NCBI GenBank assembly: GCA_963801985.1
Contig: CAWDGV010000012.1
Coordinates: forward strand, 186,001 to 250,000
Length of the DNA: 64,000 bases
Source of the DNA: JABDQZ01 sp963801985
GTDB lineage: Bacteria > Pseudomonadota > Gammaproteobacteria > Chromatiales > Chromatiaceae
Direction of reading: 5' to 3'
In this document: one piece after another, positions 26,072 through 33,862 of the stretch
How positions within the stretch are numbered: position 1 is the first letter of the stretch
Layout of the letters: each line of letters starts with the position of its first letter
Notes under the pieces: model-generated
Database searches by the model: none
What the model was told of the DNA's origin: nothing
The model's input: the letters and a program-made list of their open reading frames with translations, nothing else
Program-made: the position numbers and the translations under genes

Positions 26072-26932
26072 TCAGTACTCAGGATCCTGAAAGGCTGGCT
26101 CCCGGTCTTCGGTGAAGGCAAGGATTCCCTCGCTGCGGTCGGGATGGACCACCGAGCGCCAGTGCTCATCCATCATGATCGCGATGGCCTGCTCAACAGG
26201 CTCACCCTGTCCCATTTGAACGGCTCGCTTGACTGCCTGTACCGCAGTCGGGGAGTTATTCGCGATCTTCTCCGCGATGCGGAGCACTCCGGCCATTAAC
26301 TCGGCTTTGGGGTAGATCTCGTTAACCATGCCGAGTCGGTGCGCCTCTTGCACCGTGATGGGTTCTCCCGTCATCAGCATCTGCATGGCTTTACCCGGCG
26401 GGAGTACGCGAGGCAGCAGGACCGGGGAGCCACCACCGGCAGACAAGCCAACCATCGCTTCAGGCTGGCCGAAGGCAGCATCATCAGATGCGATAATAAA
26501 ATCGGTGCTGATGGCAATCTCACAGCCACCGCCATATGCCATTCCATGCACGGCGGCGATGATCGGACGTCGCAATTGGCGCAGTGTGTAGAGCACGCGA
26601 TCGAAGACCTGACGCTGGCGCAGCCACTGTTCCTGTGTCATCTGCTTGCGCTGATACAGATCGCCACCGACGGAGAAGGCTCTGTCACCGGATCCGGTAA
26701 TGATGGTGACACGCACAGAGGGACGGGCTGCAATGATCTCGAGGACCTCAATGAGCTGCGCTGCCAGTTCCGTCGTGATGGCGTTATCGGCATGGGGCCG
26801 ATTGAGGGTGATGATGGCTATGCACCCGTTAGAGACGTACTCGACAAACACGAGCTGATCGGGTTCCGTCGCATCGGTCGGCGCACGGTAGCCCATCTGC
26901 TGCATGCGCGTTTGGGGCTTGGTTTCTTTCAT
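26072..26932 (-). CDS. Enoyl-CoA hydratase/isomerase family protein
   Basis: 286 residues of crotonase fold. Visible are 'IAIITLNRPHADNAIT', the oxyanion-hole region 'GDRAFSVGGDL', 'AVHGMAYGGGCEIAISTDF' with one catalytic-type Glu, and 'FGQPEAMVGLSAGGGS' with the second. It would hydrate or rearrange a CoA thioester; CoA substrates in aromatic or fatty-acid breakdown are typical. It lies 15 bp after the nitroreductase gene with SD AGGAAACACC, so the two are clearly co-transcribed. GC content is higher than in the neighbouring island DNA. No CoA ligase or thiolase is present in the cluster. Confidence 0.9.
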   Translation of the reverse strand: MKETKPQTRMQQMGYRAPTDATEPDQLVFVEYVSNGCIAIITLNRPHADNAITTELAAQLIEVLEIIAARPSVRVTIITGSGDRAFSVGGDLYQRKQMTQEQWLRQRQVFDRVLYTLRQLRRPIIAAVHGMAYGGGCEIAISTDFIIASDDAAFGQPEAMVGLSAGGGSPVLLPRVLPPGKAMQMLMTGEPITVQEAHRLGMVNEIYPKAELMAGVLRIAEKIANNSPTAVQAVKRAVQMGQGEPVEQAIAIMMDEHWRSVVHPDRSEGILAFTEDREPAFQDPEY

Positions 26933-26947
26933 GGTGTTTCCTAATAC

Positions 26948-27790
26948 TCAAAGCCAGCTCACGTCGGGGAGCTTGCGTTCCGGGATCCTCAGGAAGGTTT
27001 CGGCAGGATACCCGAGCAGGATCGTTCCGAAGGACACGGTGCCTTCCGGCAGACCAAGGAGCTCGAGCAAGGGAGGGTACGCCTGCGCGGCGGTGTTGAT
27101 GCCGCCGCTCCAACTGCTGCCGAGGTCAAGAGCGTGCGCCGCCAGCTGAGCGTAGGCCAGAGCGATCGTGGCCGCCTGAGGTGCGGTGCGTTCGTCCTTG
27201 GGCGCCCAGGCCTGGATGAAGCAGGGTGCCCCTCGTGCTATCTGATCCTCACCCTCGTCCCACGCGCTCGTGAAGAGCTCTAGCTTGGCCTCCTTGTACA
27301 GTGCCGGGTTCGAATCACCGACGCTCTTCATCCAGTCGATAGTCATCTGGGCCACCTGGTGAACTTGTGTGGGGTTACTGATTACGACCCAACGCAGGAT
27401 ATTTCCCCCACGGTTCCCACCGCTCGGTGCGAAGCGGGCGACATCCAGCACTTGCTGGATCTTCTCCTTCTCGAGGGGTTTATTGATGTAGACACGGGTC
27501 GAACGCCGCGAGATCAGAAACTGTCTGGCCTCTTCCCAGCGGGGAATCAGATGAATATCGATGGGTGCGCAATCTTCCGGCTCCACGGTGCGCTGGTGCA
27601 TCGCTCCGGTTGGGCAGACGGCCACACAATGGCCGCAGTCAATGCAGAGGTCCCACGAGTTTTCGATGGGAACAGGGAAATCCTTTTTCGTAATCAATCC
27701 GGCCGGGCAGGTGCGGATGCAATTACCGCAGGTAATACACAGCTTCTCATCAACCATGATAATTGTGTCGAATTTGTAGGACGTTCGCAT
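26948..27790 (-). CDS. Ferredoxin-nitroreductase fusion flavoprotein
   Basis: 280 residues. An N-terminal 2[4Fe-4S] ferredoxin domain (residues 1-65) has 'CITCGNCIRTCP' and 'CIDCGHCVAVCP'. From about residue 85 a nitroreductase-fold FMN domain follows ('ISRRSTRVYINKPLEKEKIQ', 'RFAPSGGNRGGN', C-terminal 'GTILLGYPAETFLRIPERK'). Such fusions pass electrons from ferredoxin-type donors to FMN and reduce nitro, quinone or enoate-type substrates. In the cluster it could supply reducing power or reduce a ring intermediate. It is 125 bp after the desulfinase-like gene. Confidence 0.88.
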   Translation of the reverse strand: MRTSYKFDTIIMVDEKLCITCGNCIRTCPAGLITKKDFPVPIENSWDLCIDCGHCVAVCPTGAMHQRTVEPEDCAPIDIHLIPRWEEARQFLISRRSTRVYINKPLEKEKIQQVLDVARFAPSGGNRGGNILRWVVISNPTQVHQVAQMTIDWMKSVGDSNPALYKEAKLELFTSAWDEGEDQIARGAPCFIQAWAPKDERTAPQAATIALAYAQLAAHALDLGSSWSGGINTAAQAYPPLLELLGLPEGTVSFGTILLGYPAETFLRIPERKLPDVSWL

Positions 27791-27914
27791 TTATGACCTC
27801 TCATACCCAAATAACGATATAGTGTTATCATTACAACTAGAGACTGCAGCACTTTGCCAATAAGCTGCTCTACTCTGTAGAAACACTAAATTACAGTTCT
27901 ACGCTATATTACGA

Positions 27915-29369
27915 TTACCCGTGCCGTCTTCCTGATTTCAGTGTACTAGCTGCTTTGGGAAGTTTTGCAGTGGTTCTTTTCTTCCATTCTTCTTCCAGCA
28001 ATTCCCTGGCGGCCTGTTCAAGGAATTCCGGCGCGGCCCAGTCTTGCACATCAAAATCATTCTTGATGTAACCATGGCTCAACATGAAGTCCTTACCAAT
28101 TTCGACGGAAGCCAGGTTTTGGGGCGACAGGTTGGGCACGAGGTCAATGGGCTTGATACCTTCGTATGTATCCTCAGCATCCAGATAAAATGTCTGCCTG
28201 TCGAGGATAACCGCGGCGGCATGCTTGTGCTCATTGGCCCAGCGCCCCACCCTGATCATGCCTTTCATAAATGCAACAGCAAGCTCTGGGTGCTTTTGGG
28301 CCATTTCCTCGGTGCAGGTGATGGCGGCGGGAATGTTGGCCGCCTGCAGGGTCCAGTCTGGATACCTGGATAGATCCTCAATAGCCTTCATCTTGCCCGT
28401 TGCCTCCTGCAGATGCTGGAAGGGTTTGCTTTGAGTATAAATTGCATCAACGACACCATTCAGCAGTGCGGTTTCCAGTGGCCGGAAGGCCAGGTCATGT
28501 TTGTGGTCACGCTGCAGCCACAGATCGGAGGGGTTAATCATGGGGTCCAACATCTTGGGATCATTGTACCAATCATCCGCATAAGGAAACTCTACGAGTT
28601 CGATGTCATCCATCGTCATGCCGTTCATCCGGAGCATCAGTTCGATACCCTGATGCTCCTGGACACGCCACCAGTCGTTTTTAATCTGGTTTAGACTTTT
28701 AGACAGGCCAATTTTTTTGCCTTTTAAGTCATTCATCAAGTAGATGTCGTCCCTGGAGCGTACCATCATGCAGCCGCCTTCGGCTGGGGCGTGGGTCACA
28801 CCCAAAAGTCTTGTTCGGCGAATGTCGGCGTTGACATGAACGGGTGGGAACAAACCTCCAAAGCGGATCAGGTTGTCAAGGTTGTGAATGTAGTGAGGGT
28901 ACCAGTCGTTCTCGCGGACAGAGCGCAAAAAGGAGTAATTGACGCCAAGTTTCTTGAATTCTTCCCTTGTCCAGCCCAACTCCTGGTCGACATTGCTAGC
29001 GGATATGAGAGGACAATTGGTGTAGTACACCTCTTTCCAGTTCAACTTTACCTTGTTCAGTTTTGTGTTTTTCAAAGTCGTAATTTTCATTTCTTTGGCG
29101 GGAGTTGCAGCTTTTTTGGTTGCTTTGGCCCTGGTTGGCTTTCTACCCTTACCTTTGGTCTTAGCTGGCGCTGCATTCTTAGAGAGCTTGCCAGCGACCA
29201 GCTCAGCAATTTCCCCGAGGTCCTCTTTCAAGTGTGGTTGAGTTGCGAGCAGCTGAGTAATTAATGCGAGCCCATCTGTCACGCTCGTCTGGACTGGGTT
29301 ATTTGCTTCCACTTTCTGACTCTTGGCGGGAACCTTTTTTCTGTTCGTTTTCTTTTTTGATGTAGCCAT
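27915..29369 (-). CDS. DszB-like sulfinate desulfinase with basic N-terminal extension
   Basis: 484 residues. Residues about 110-460 form a periplasmic-binding-protein-like fold resembling DszB, which splits an aryl sulfinate to phenol and sulfite. The DszB catalytic set is kept with the right spacing: Cys119 in 'YYTNCPL', His159, Arg169 and Gly171-172 in 'PHYIHNLDNLIRFGG'. 'RTRLLGVTH', 'MDDIELVEFPY' and 'QDWAAPEFLEQA' also match DszB. Residues 1-100 are an unusual Lys/Ala/Pro-rich extension with a short amphipathic stretch, not in DszB. There is no signal peptide, so it is cytoplasmic. It could instead be an SsuA/TauA-type binding protein, but missing export and kept catalytic residues argue against that. 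Confidence 0.7.
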   Translation of the reverse strand: MATSKKKTNRKKVPAKSQKVEANNPVQTSVTDGLALITQLLATQPHLKEDLGEIAELVAGKLSKNAAPAKTKGKGRKPTRAKATKKAATPAKEMKITTLKNTKLNKVKLNWKEVYYTNCPLISASNVDQELGWTREEFKKLGVNYSFLRSVRENDWYPHYIHNLDNLIRFGGLFPPVHVNADIRRTRLLGVTHAPAEGGCMMVRSRDDIYLMNDLKGKKIGLSKSLNQIKNDWWRVQEHQGIELMLRMNGMTMDDIELVEFPYADDWYNDPKMLDPMINPSDLWLQRDHKHDLAFRPLETALLNGVVDAIYTQSKPFQHLQEATGKMKAIEDLSRYPDWTLQAANIPAAITCTEEMAQKHPELAVAFMKGMIRVGRWANEHKHAAAVILDRQTFYLDAEDTYEGIKPIDLVPNLSPQNLASVEIGKDFMLSHGYIKNDFDVQDWAAPEFLEQAARELLEEEWKKRTTAKLPKAASTLKSGRRHG

Positions 29370-29451
29370 ATTCAGTTACTCCCATTGTTTCGTTGTCACC
29401 ATCAAGCGGTGATAGTGACTGTGTTTGAGATTAGATCTAGTTAACCTTGAT

Positions 29452-30048
29452 TCATTGTGTTTGCTTGGAAGAGCCTTCTTCAAGAATGATCTTCTCGGGG
29501 TCAATTGTGTAAACCCAGGGAGCAGAGTTCTTCCAGCCATTCCTCATCCTTTTTCCATTAAAGACGCTTCCGGCATCTTTTACCTTGTCACCTTCAAACC
29601 CATCAGTAATAGTGTAGGCATTTTTAAACCCTGCTGCCGCAAGGTCGTTGACGGCCCTGGCACTGCGGTCTCCTGACCGGCACATGACGATCAGAGTATG
29701 ATCCAGCCCAGCCAGTGTTTTGACTTCGTCAACAAAGCTCTCATTCATCTTTGGTCCGTATTCAGTTTTGCCGTTCACTCTCTTATAGGTCACAAAGGCA
29801 AAAGGAACATTCCACGCCATTTCCGGATGGCCGATGAAGGCGTACTCTTCCGGGGTGCGTACATCGATGAGCATGACCTTTTCTGGTGCAGCTTTCACTT
29901 TTTCGTATGCCTGAGCAGCGGTTACATAGAGCCCCAGGCTAGTTTGTTTGCCCTTGGGCAGTAGAGCTTTTTCGCCTGCCGCGAAGGTTACCGTTGATGC
30001 CAGTAGAATGGTTGCAACAGCGAGACTCGATAGCCATTTTATGTTCAT
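29452..30048 (-). CDS. Periplasmic rhodanese-domain sulfurtransferase
   Basis: 198 residues. A signal peptide (MNIKWLSSLAVATILLASTVTFA) precedes a single rhodanese domain: 'MLIDVRTPEEYAFIGHPEMA' and active loop 'IVMCRSGDRSA' (Cys within CRSGDRS). It would transfer sulfane sulfur, for example thiosulfate to cyanide or another thiophile. It is the first gene of the minus-strand cluster, 82 bp ahead of the DszB-like gene, with SD GAGGAATAAG. In a desulfinase pathway, sulfite released inside the cell could be handled with sulfane sulfur as thiosulfate, but the compartments differ, so the link is inference. Confidence 0.87.
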   Translation of the reverse strand: MNIKWLSSLAVATILLASTVTFAAGEKALLPKGKQTSLGLYVTAAQAYEKVKAAPEKVMLIDVRTPEEYAFIGHPEMAWNVPFAFVTYKRVNGKTEYGPKMNESFVDEVKTLAGLDHTLIVMCRSGDRSARAVNDLAAAGFKNAYTITDGFEGDKVKDAGSVFNGKRMRNGWKNSAPWVYTIDPEKIILEEGSSKQTQ

Positions 30049-30294
30049 AACTTATTCCTCTTTTCTGGTTAATACATTAATAACTACAATTCAGTATCGG
30101 AACTCAGCACGAGAGGCCCAGATCACATCTGATTTGATTGCCTTTTCTGAAAACACTAAACTGATCGGCGTTCTGGACATTAAACATCCCCAAGTTACAT
30201 TCGACCCTTGTGCTTTCTATGTAGCATTGGGGTTAATGCTCAAATAGACATTTGCAGACAGTAATGGGATATTTGAGGAAATTCTCTCAATGTG

Positions 30295-30308
30295 TTGACC
30301 TGGATCAA
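30295..30308. promoter_or_regulatory. FNR/ANR-like box ahead of AraC-type gene
   Basis: TTGAC-CTGG-ATCAA, identical to 2485-2498. It lies 15 bp before the preferred ATG (30324), or inside the coding frame if an earlier start is used. This would put the regulator, and through it the desulfinase cluster, under oxygen control. Confidence 0.4.
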
Positions 30309-30323
30309 CAAAAGAAAAAAACA

Positions 30324-31379
30324 ATGACACGAAGCCCGGTAACGCTCGCAAATAAAAAAACTGAAGTGCGCATATCCACCATAATGGCACTTCCTGCTAT
30401 TCTGAGGCGCCTGGGTACCAACCCGACTGAGGTGTTTTCCGCCGCAGGAGTTGACCTAAAGTTGTTTGACGATCCTGATAATCGACTTTCTTACGCAACC
30501 CGGAACCACCTGATTGCACATTGCGTGTCAAAGACTGGCTGTCAGCACCTGGGGCTGTTCATCGGTCAGCAAATAGGTTTGGAATCTCTGGGTATGATAG
30601 GACTGCTGGTGAGATATTCGCCAAACGTGGGAGGAGCCTTAACGAACCTTGTAAACAGCATGCATCTTCAAGTCCGTGGTGCGATGGTGAATCTGGAGAA
30701 AGTCGGCAATACAGCAATTCTTAGCTACGAAGTCTATCAACCTGGAGTCGAGGCTACTGATCAAGTTGGGGATGGCGCCATCGCTGGTTTTTATAACATC
30801 ATGCGATCACTCTGTGGCCCTGACTGGAAACCTATAAAGGTCCAGTTTGCTCATGGCACGCCGTTGAATACCCGACCGTACCACGAGTTTTTTCATGCGC
30901 CATTGCATTTTGACTCTGAACTCAATGCGGTGGTGTTCGCTGCCGATTGGTTGAAGCATGACTTGCCAGAGAATAATCCCGAGTCATGTCGTGCGCTTAA
31001 AAGTCAAATCAATGCGCTGGAAATCAAATATGGTGACGACTGGCCGGGGCTAGTGCGGGGTGTGCTACGAATGGCTCTTGTGACAGGTCAATATAAATCT
31101 GACCAGGTCGCCGCAATTTTCTCGATACACAGTCGCACGCTGAGTCGACGACTGATGGATTTTGGCACGAGTTTTCAGGAACTCCTGGATGAAGGCCGCT
31201 TCGAGATTTCAAGGCAGTTGCTCGAAGACACTCGGCTAAGCGTGCTCCAGATCGCCATGACGCTCGATTATGACGATGCAAGCTCCTTCATTCGTGCATT
31301 CAAGCGTTGGAGCGGCACAACGCCTATGCAATGGCGAAAAAATAGAAAAGCAGATAGCGTAAGAAAACTTACTAATTAG
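30324..31379 (+). CDS. AraC-family transcriptional regulator
   Basis: 351 residues from ATG 30324; the frame continues to a TTG at 30252 but the family normally starts a few residues before 'STIMALPAILRRLG'. The N-terminal half (to about 240) is the arabinose-binding-type domain of the OruR/ArgR-like group ('GLFIGQQIGLESLGMIGLLVRYS'). The C-terminal AraC double helix-turn-helix has 'DQVAAIFSIHSRTLSRRLMDFG' and 'RLSVLQIAMTLDYDDASSFIRAFKRWSGTTPMQWR'. It is divergent from the rhodanese-desulfinase cluster across about 275 bp, and is presumably its activator, responding to a pathway compound. Confidence 0.9.
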   Translation: MTRSPVTLANKKTEVRISTIMALPAILRRLGTNPTEVFSAAGVDLKLFDDPDNRLSYATRNHLIAHCVSKTGCQHLGLFIGQQIGLESLGMIGLLVRYSPNVGGALTNLVNSMHLQVRGAMVNLEKVGNTAILSYEVYQPGVEATDQVGDGAIAGFYNIMRSLCGPDWKPIKVQFAHGTPLNTRPYHEFFHAPLHFDSELNAVVFAADWLKHDLPENNPESCRALKSQINALEIKYGDDWPGLVRGVLRMALVTGQYKSDQVAAIFSIHSRTLSRRLMDFGTSFQELLDEGRFEISRQLLEDTRLSVLQIAMTLDYDDASSFIRAFKRWSGTTPMQWRKNRKADSVRKLTN

Positions 31380-31673
31380 TCTGCTTTTACCACGTTCCTG
31401 CCGTTTGATAAAACTTGCCGAACGGCTGGAAATACCGATTTTGAGTCATTGAAGCCTTTATGACCCAATGACTGCTTTTCAGTTTTTCCCTCTCAACCAC
31501 CGGCCCCTGAAATACCCAGTTCCCTAGACTGCCACTCTCCGCAATTCTCCGGCGTGGGGTAGGGCTGAGTGATGCCATGGGTCAAAAGTCCCAGAGATCG
31601 CATTTCTCGGCCAGAGGGTATGCGTGAGCGGGTGGGGCAGGTCTACATTTCGGGCGAACCGGCTGGGTGATTC

Positions 31674-31797
31674 CCAATGCCCTATATCCAAGTTACCAAG
31701 GGGTTTTCTCAATGGCTAGGCCAACGGACTATCAATCCATTGTCCCCGGGCGAAAAAAAAGGCCTCACGCAGAATCTACGCAAGGCCTTGTTTTATA
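31674..31797 (-). repeat. tRNA-Asn downstream region, parent copy of junction repeats
   Basis: Holds the tRNA terminator (AAGGCCT stem and an eight-base T tract on the minus strand, about 31753-31794) and the 'CAACGGACT..CAATCCATTG' inverted repeat. It is repeated at 2693-2814 and 18213-18339. 31380-31673 contains no gene and resembles the sequence left of the other junctions ('CCCAGAGA...CTCGGCC'). Confidence 0.75.
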
Positions 31798-31873
31798 TGG
31801 CTCCCCGACCTGGGCTCGAACCAGGGACAAACGGATTAACAGTCCGCTACTCTACCAACTGAGCTATCGGGGA
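31798..31873 (-). tRNA. tRNA-Asn (GUU)
   Basis: 76 nt with encoded CCA. Acceptor stem TCCCCGA/TCGGGGA, D arm 'GCTCAGTTGGTAGAGT', anticodon loop CTGTTAA with anticodon GTT, T arm 'GGTTCGAGCCC'. It is the intact target at the right end of the tandem islands. Confidence 0.97.
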
Positions 31874-31924
31874 ATAACTCGAAGGCGCATATGGTACCTG
31901 CGAAGGTTTTTTTGTCAATAGATA

Positions 31925-32482
31925 TCAGCCCAATTGGCAGGGGATATTTTCATCATTAGCTAATTTTTTTGAAAGCCGGGCCCTTCCGCTATTCGAAAGG
32001 ATTAAAGCCTTGCCTGGAAGAGAGCCCTGGTTAGTGCAAAAGAGCACTGTTGTATTGCTTCCGGGCGATCGTCCTGAAGGTCTGAAAATGATTTTTCTTC
32101 TGCCACTGGAAGTTTTAATGCTCACTGAGCCGTGGGCTTTTTCAACCACGGAAATAATTTTCTCACCGGCATTACGCTGCTTGTCCATGTTGTTATCTGT
32201 GAAGGCGATATAACCGGAGTGCCATTCGAAACCTCCCGTGCAATCCTGGTGGTTAGTGGATGGGCAAAGCACAACCCGTGATAAATGGTTGACGGCGTGA
32301 TAGCGGGCCTGTGCCAATATTGTGCTGAACTGGTTGATAGATGTTGTCTGGCGATTTCGACTCAGTAAATATTCATAGCTGGGTAAGGCAATGCCGGTTG
32401 TAATGACCAGAACAGCGACTACGGTGATTGATTCGATCAGTGAAAAGCCATGAAATTGGCGTGAAAGACTTGGGTAAGCCAT
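31925..32482 (-). CDS. FimT/GspH-type minor pseudopilin
   Basis: 185 residues from ATG 32482, which follows GGAGGAGTTCACT. A type III signal with the cleavage context 'HG|FSLIESITVVAVLVI' is followed by the hydrophobic helix of type IV pilins and a GspH/FimT-like C-terminal beta domain with Cys pairs ('VVLCPSTNHQDCTGG', 'LFCTNQG'). It would be a minor pilin of type IV pilus or type II secretion. It is isolated from other pilus genes, as fimT often is. Confidence 0.85.
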   Translation of the reverse strand: MAYPSLSRQFHGFSLIESITVVAVLVITTGIALPSYEYLLSRNRQTTSINQFSTILAQARYHAVNHLSRVVLCPSTNHQDCTGGFEWHSGYIAFTDNNMDKQRNAGEKIISVVEKAHGSVSIKTSSGRRKIIFRPSGRSPGSNTTVLFCTNQGSLPGKALILSNSGRARLSKKLANDENIPCQLG

Positions 32483-32555
32483 AGTGAACTCCTCCATGAG
32501 TTTTGAATGGCCAATCCGTGGCCATTGTTGATTTGAAAATTGCCGGTTAGCTTAA

Positions 32556-33740
32556 TCAGCTAATGAACTTTTCTATGCGGTCCAGCGCTGACTTGAGATT
32601 CTCCATGCTGGTAGCAATAGAAATTCGCATATGATTTGGTAGTCCGAAAGCGGTACCTGGCACTAATGCGACCCCGGCTTTTTCTATTAGAAGTTCTGCC
32701 AGGTCCAGATCGGAATTTACATCGGGCATGTTTGCCAGCATGCCAGTGATGTCAGGGAAGCAGTAGAATGTTCCATCTGATGGGAGGCATTCAATGCCGG
32801 CAATGTTATTCAGTCGGTCAACCACGTAGTCATGTCTTTCCTTGAAGGCGGTCAGCATTTCGGCAATACATTCTTGTGGGCCGTTTAGAGCGGCTTCGGC
32901 TGCTGCCTGGGAAATTGAACAGGGGTTTGAAGTGCTTTGTGACTGGATTTTCTTCATCGCCTTGATGATTTCAGCCGGTCCGCCGGCGTAGCCAATACGC
33001 CAGCCTGTCATTGAATAAGCCTTGGATACACCATTAAGCACCAATGTTCTGTCGTACAGCTCCGGAACGGCATTGAGAATGTTAGCGAATGGTTTGCCGG
33101 TCCAGAGGATATGTTCGTACATATCATCGGTAGCAATCAGGATCTTGGGATATTCCAGTAACACTTCTCCCAGAGCCCTGAGTTCTTCCATGGTGTAGGC
33201 CATGCCGGTTGGGTTGGATGGACTGTTAAGGACAAAAAGTCTTGTGTTTTCATTGATCAGTCCACGTAATTGCCCGGGAGTGATTTTGAAGTTCTGATCT
33301 GCCTTGGCCTTGGCAATGACGGGCTCGCCATTTGCCAGTAAAACCATGTCAGGGTAGGACACCCAGTAGGGAGCCGGGATGATCACTTCGTCGCCAGCAT
33401 CCAGTATTGCCTGGGCAAGGTTGTAGAAACTCTGTTTGCCACCCGACGAAACCAGGATCTGATCAGGAGCATAGTCCAGCCCGTTATCGCGCTTGAATTT
33501 ATCAATGACGGCCTGTTTCAGGCTGGCTGTGCCATCAACGGCGGTGTACTTGGTTTTACCGGCCCTGATGGCTTCAATGGCCGCTTCCTTGATATGGTCA
33601 GGTGTATCAAAATCCGGTTCGCCTGCACCCAGGCCGATAACATCTTCACCTTTGGCACGTAATTCTGCAGCGCGTGCGGTGATGGCTAAGGTAGGTGAAG
33701 GTTTGACTGCTTTTACGCGGGTAGAGAGTTTGTAAGACAT
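32556..33740 (-). CDS. aspC: Aspartate aminotransferase, class I fold (Ib type)
   Basis: 394 residues. Transfers the amino group between aspartate and 2-oxoglutarate with pyridoxal phosphate. The PLP lysine is in 'NGVSKAYSMTGWRIGYAGG'; 'NSPSNPTGMAY' (Asn) and 'DDMYEHI' (Asp/Tyr) line the cofactor site, and 'LPNHMRISIA' gives the carboxylate-binding Arg. The pattern fits the Ib group, which often also handles prephenate, so the exact substrate range is open. It is a single gene divergent from uvrB. Confidence 0.93.
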   Translation of the reverse strand: MSYKLSTRVKAVKPSPTLAITARAAELRAKGEDVIGLGAGEPDFDTPDHIKEAAIEAIRAGKTKYTAVDGTASLKQAVIDKFKRDNGLDYAPDQILVSSGGKQSFYNLAQAILDAGDEVIIPAPYWVSYPDMVLLANGEPVIAKAKADQNFKITPGQLRGLINENTRLFVLNSPSNPTGMAYTMEELRALGEVLLEYPKILIATDDMYEHILWTGKPFANILNAVPELYDRTLVLNGVSKAYSMTGWRIGYAGGPAEIIKAMKKIQSQSTSNPCSISQAAAEAALNGPQECIAEMLTAFKERHDYVVDRLNNIAGIECLPSDGTFYCFPDITGMLANMPDVNSDLDLAELLIEKAGVALVPGTAFGLPNHMRISIATSMENLKSALDRIEKFIS

Positions 33741-33862
33741 GCCAGTTTCTTAATCCATGCTGTTAGACTAAAGGGTATTTCTGCAGATAACCGGGTCGGT
33801 GATATCTACCCTGGTCCGCAACTTATGAAATAATACCTTAAAAATCTCCCATGTCGTGCTTC

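Noticed and set aside
27915..29369. Nitrate/taurine ABC-transporter binding protein
   Set aside because: The fold fits, but there is no signal peptide and no permease or ATPase gene, and the DszB catalytic Cys, His, Arg and Gly are kept with matching spacing.
31387..31921. Open frames around the intact tRNA-Asn
   Set aside because: Again tRNA and terminator sequence read as protein.
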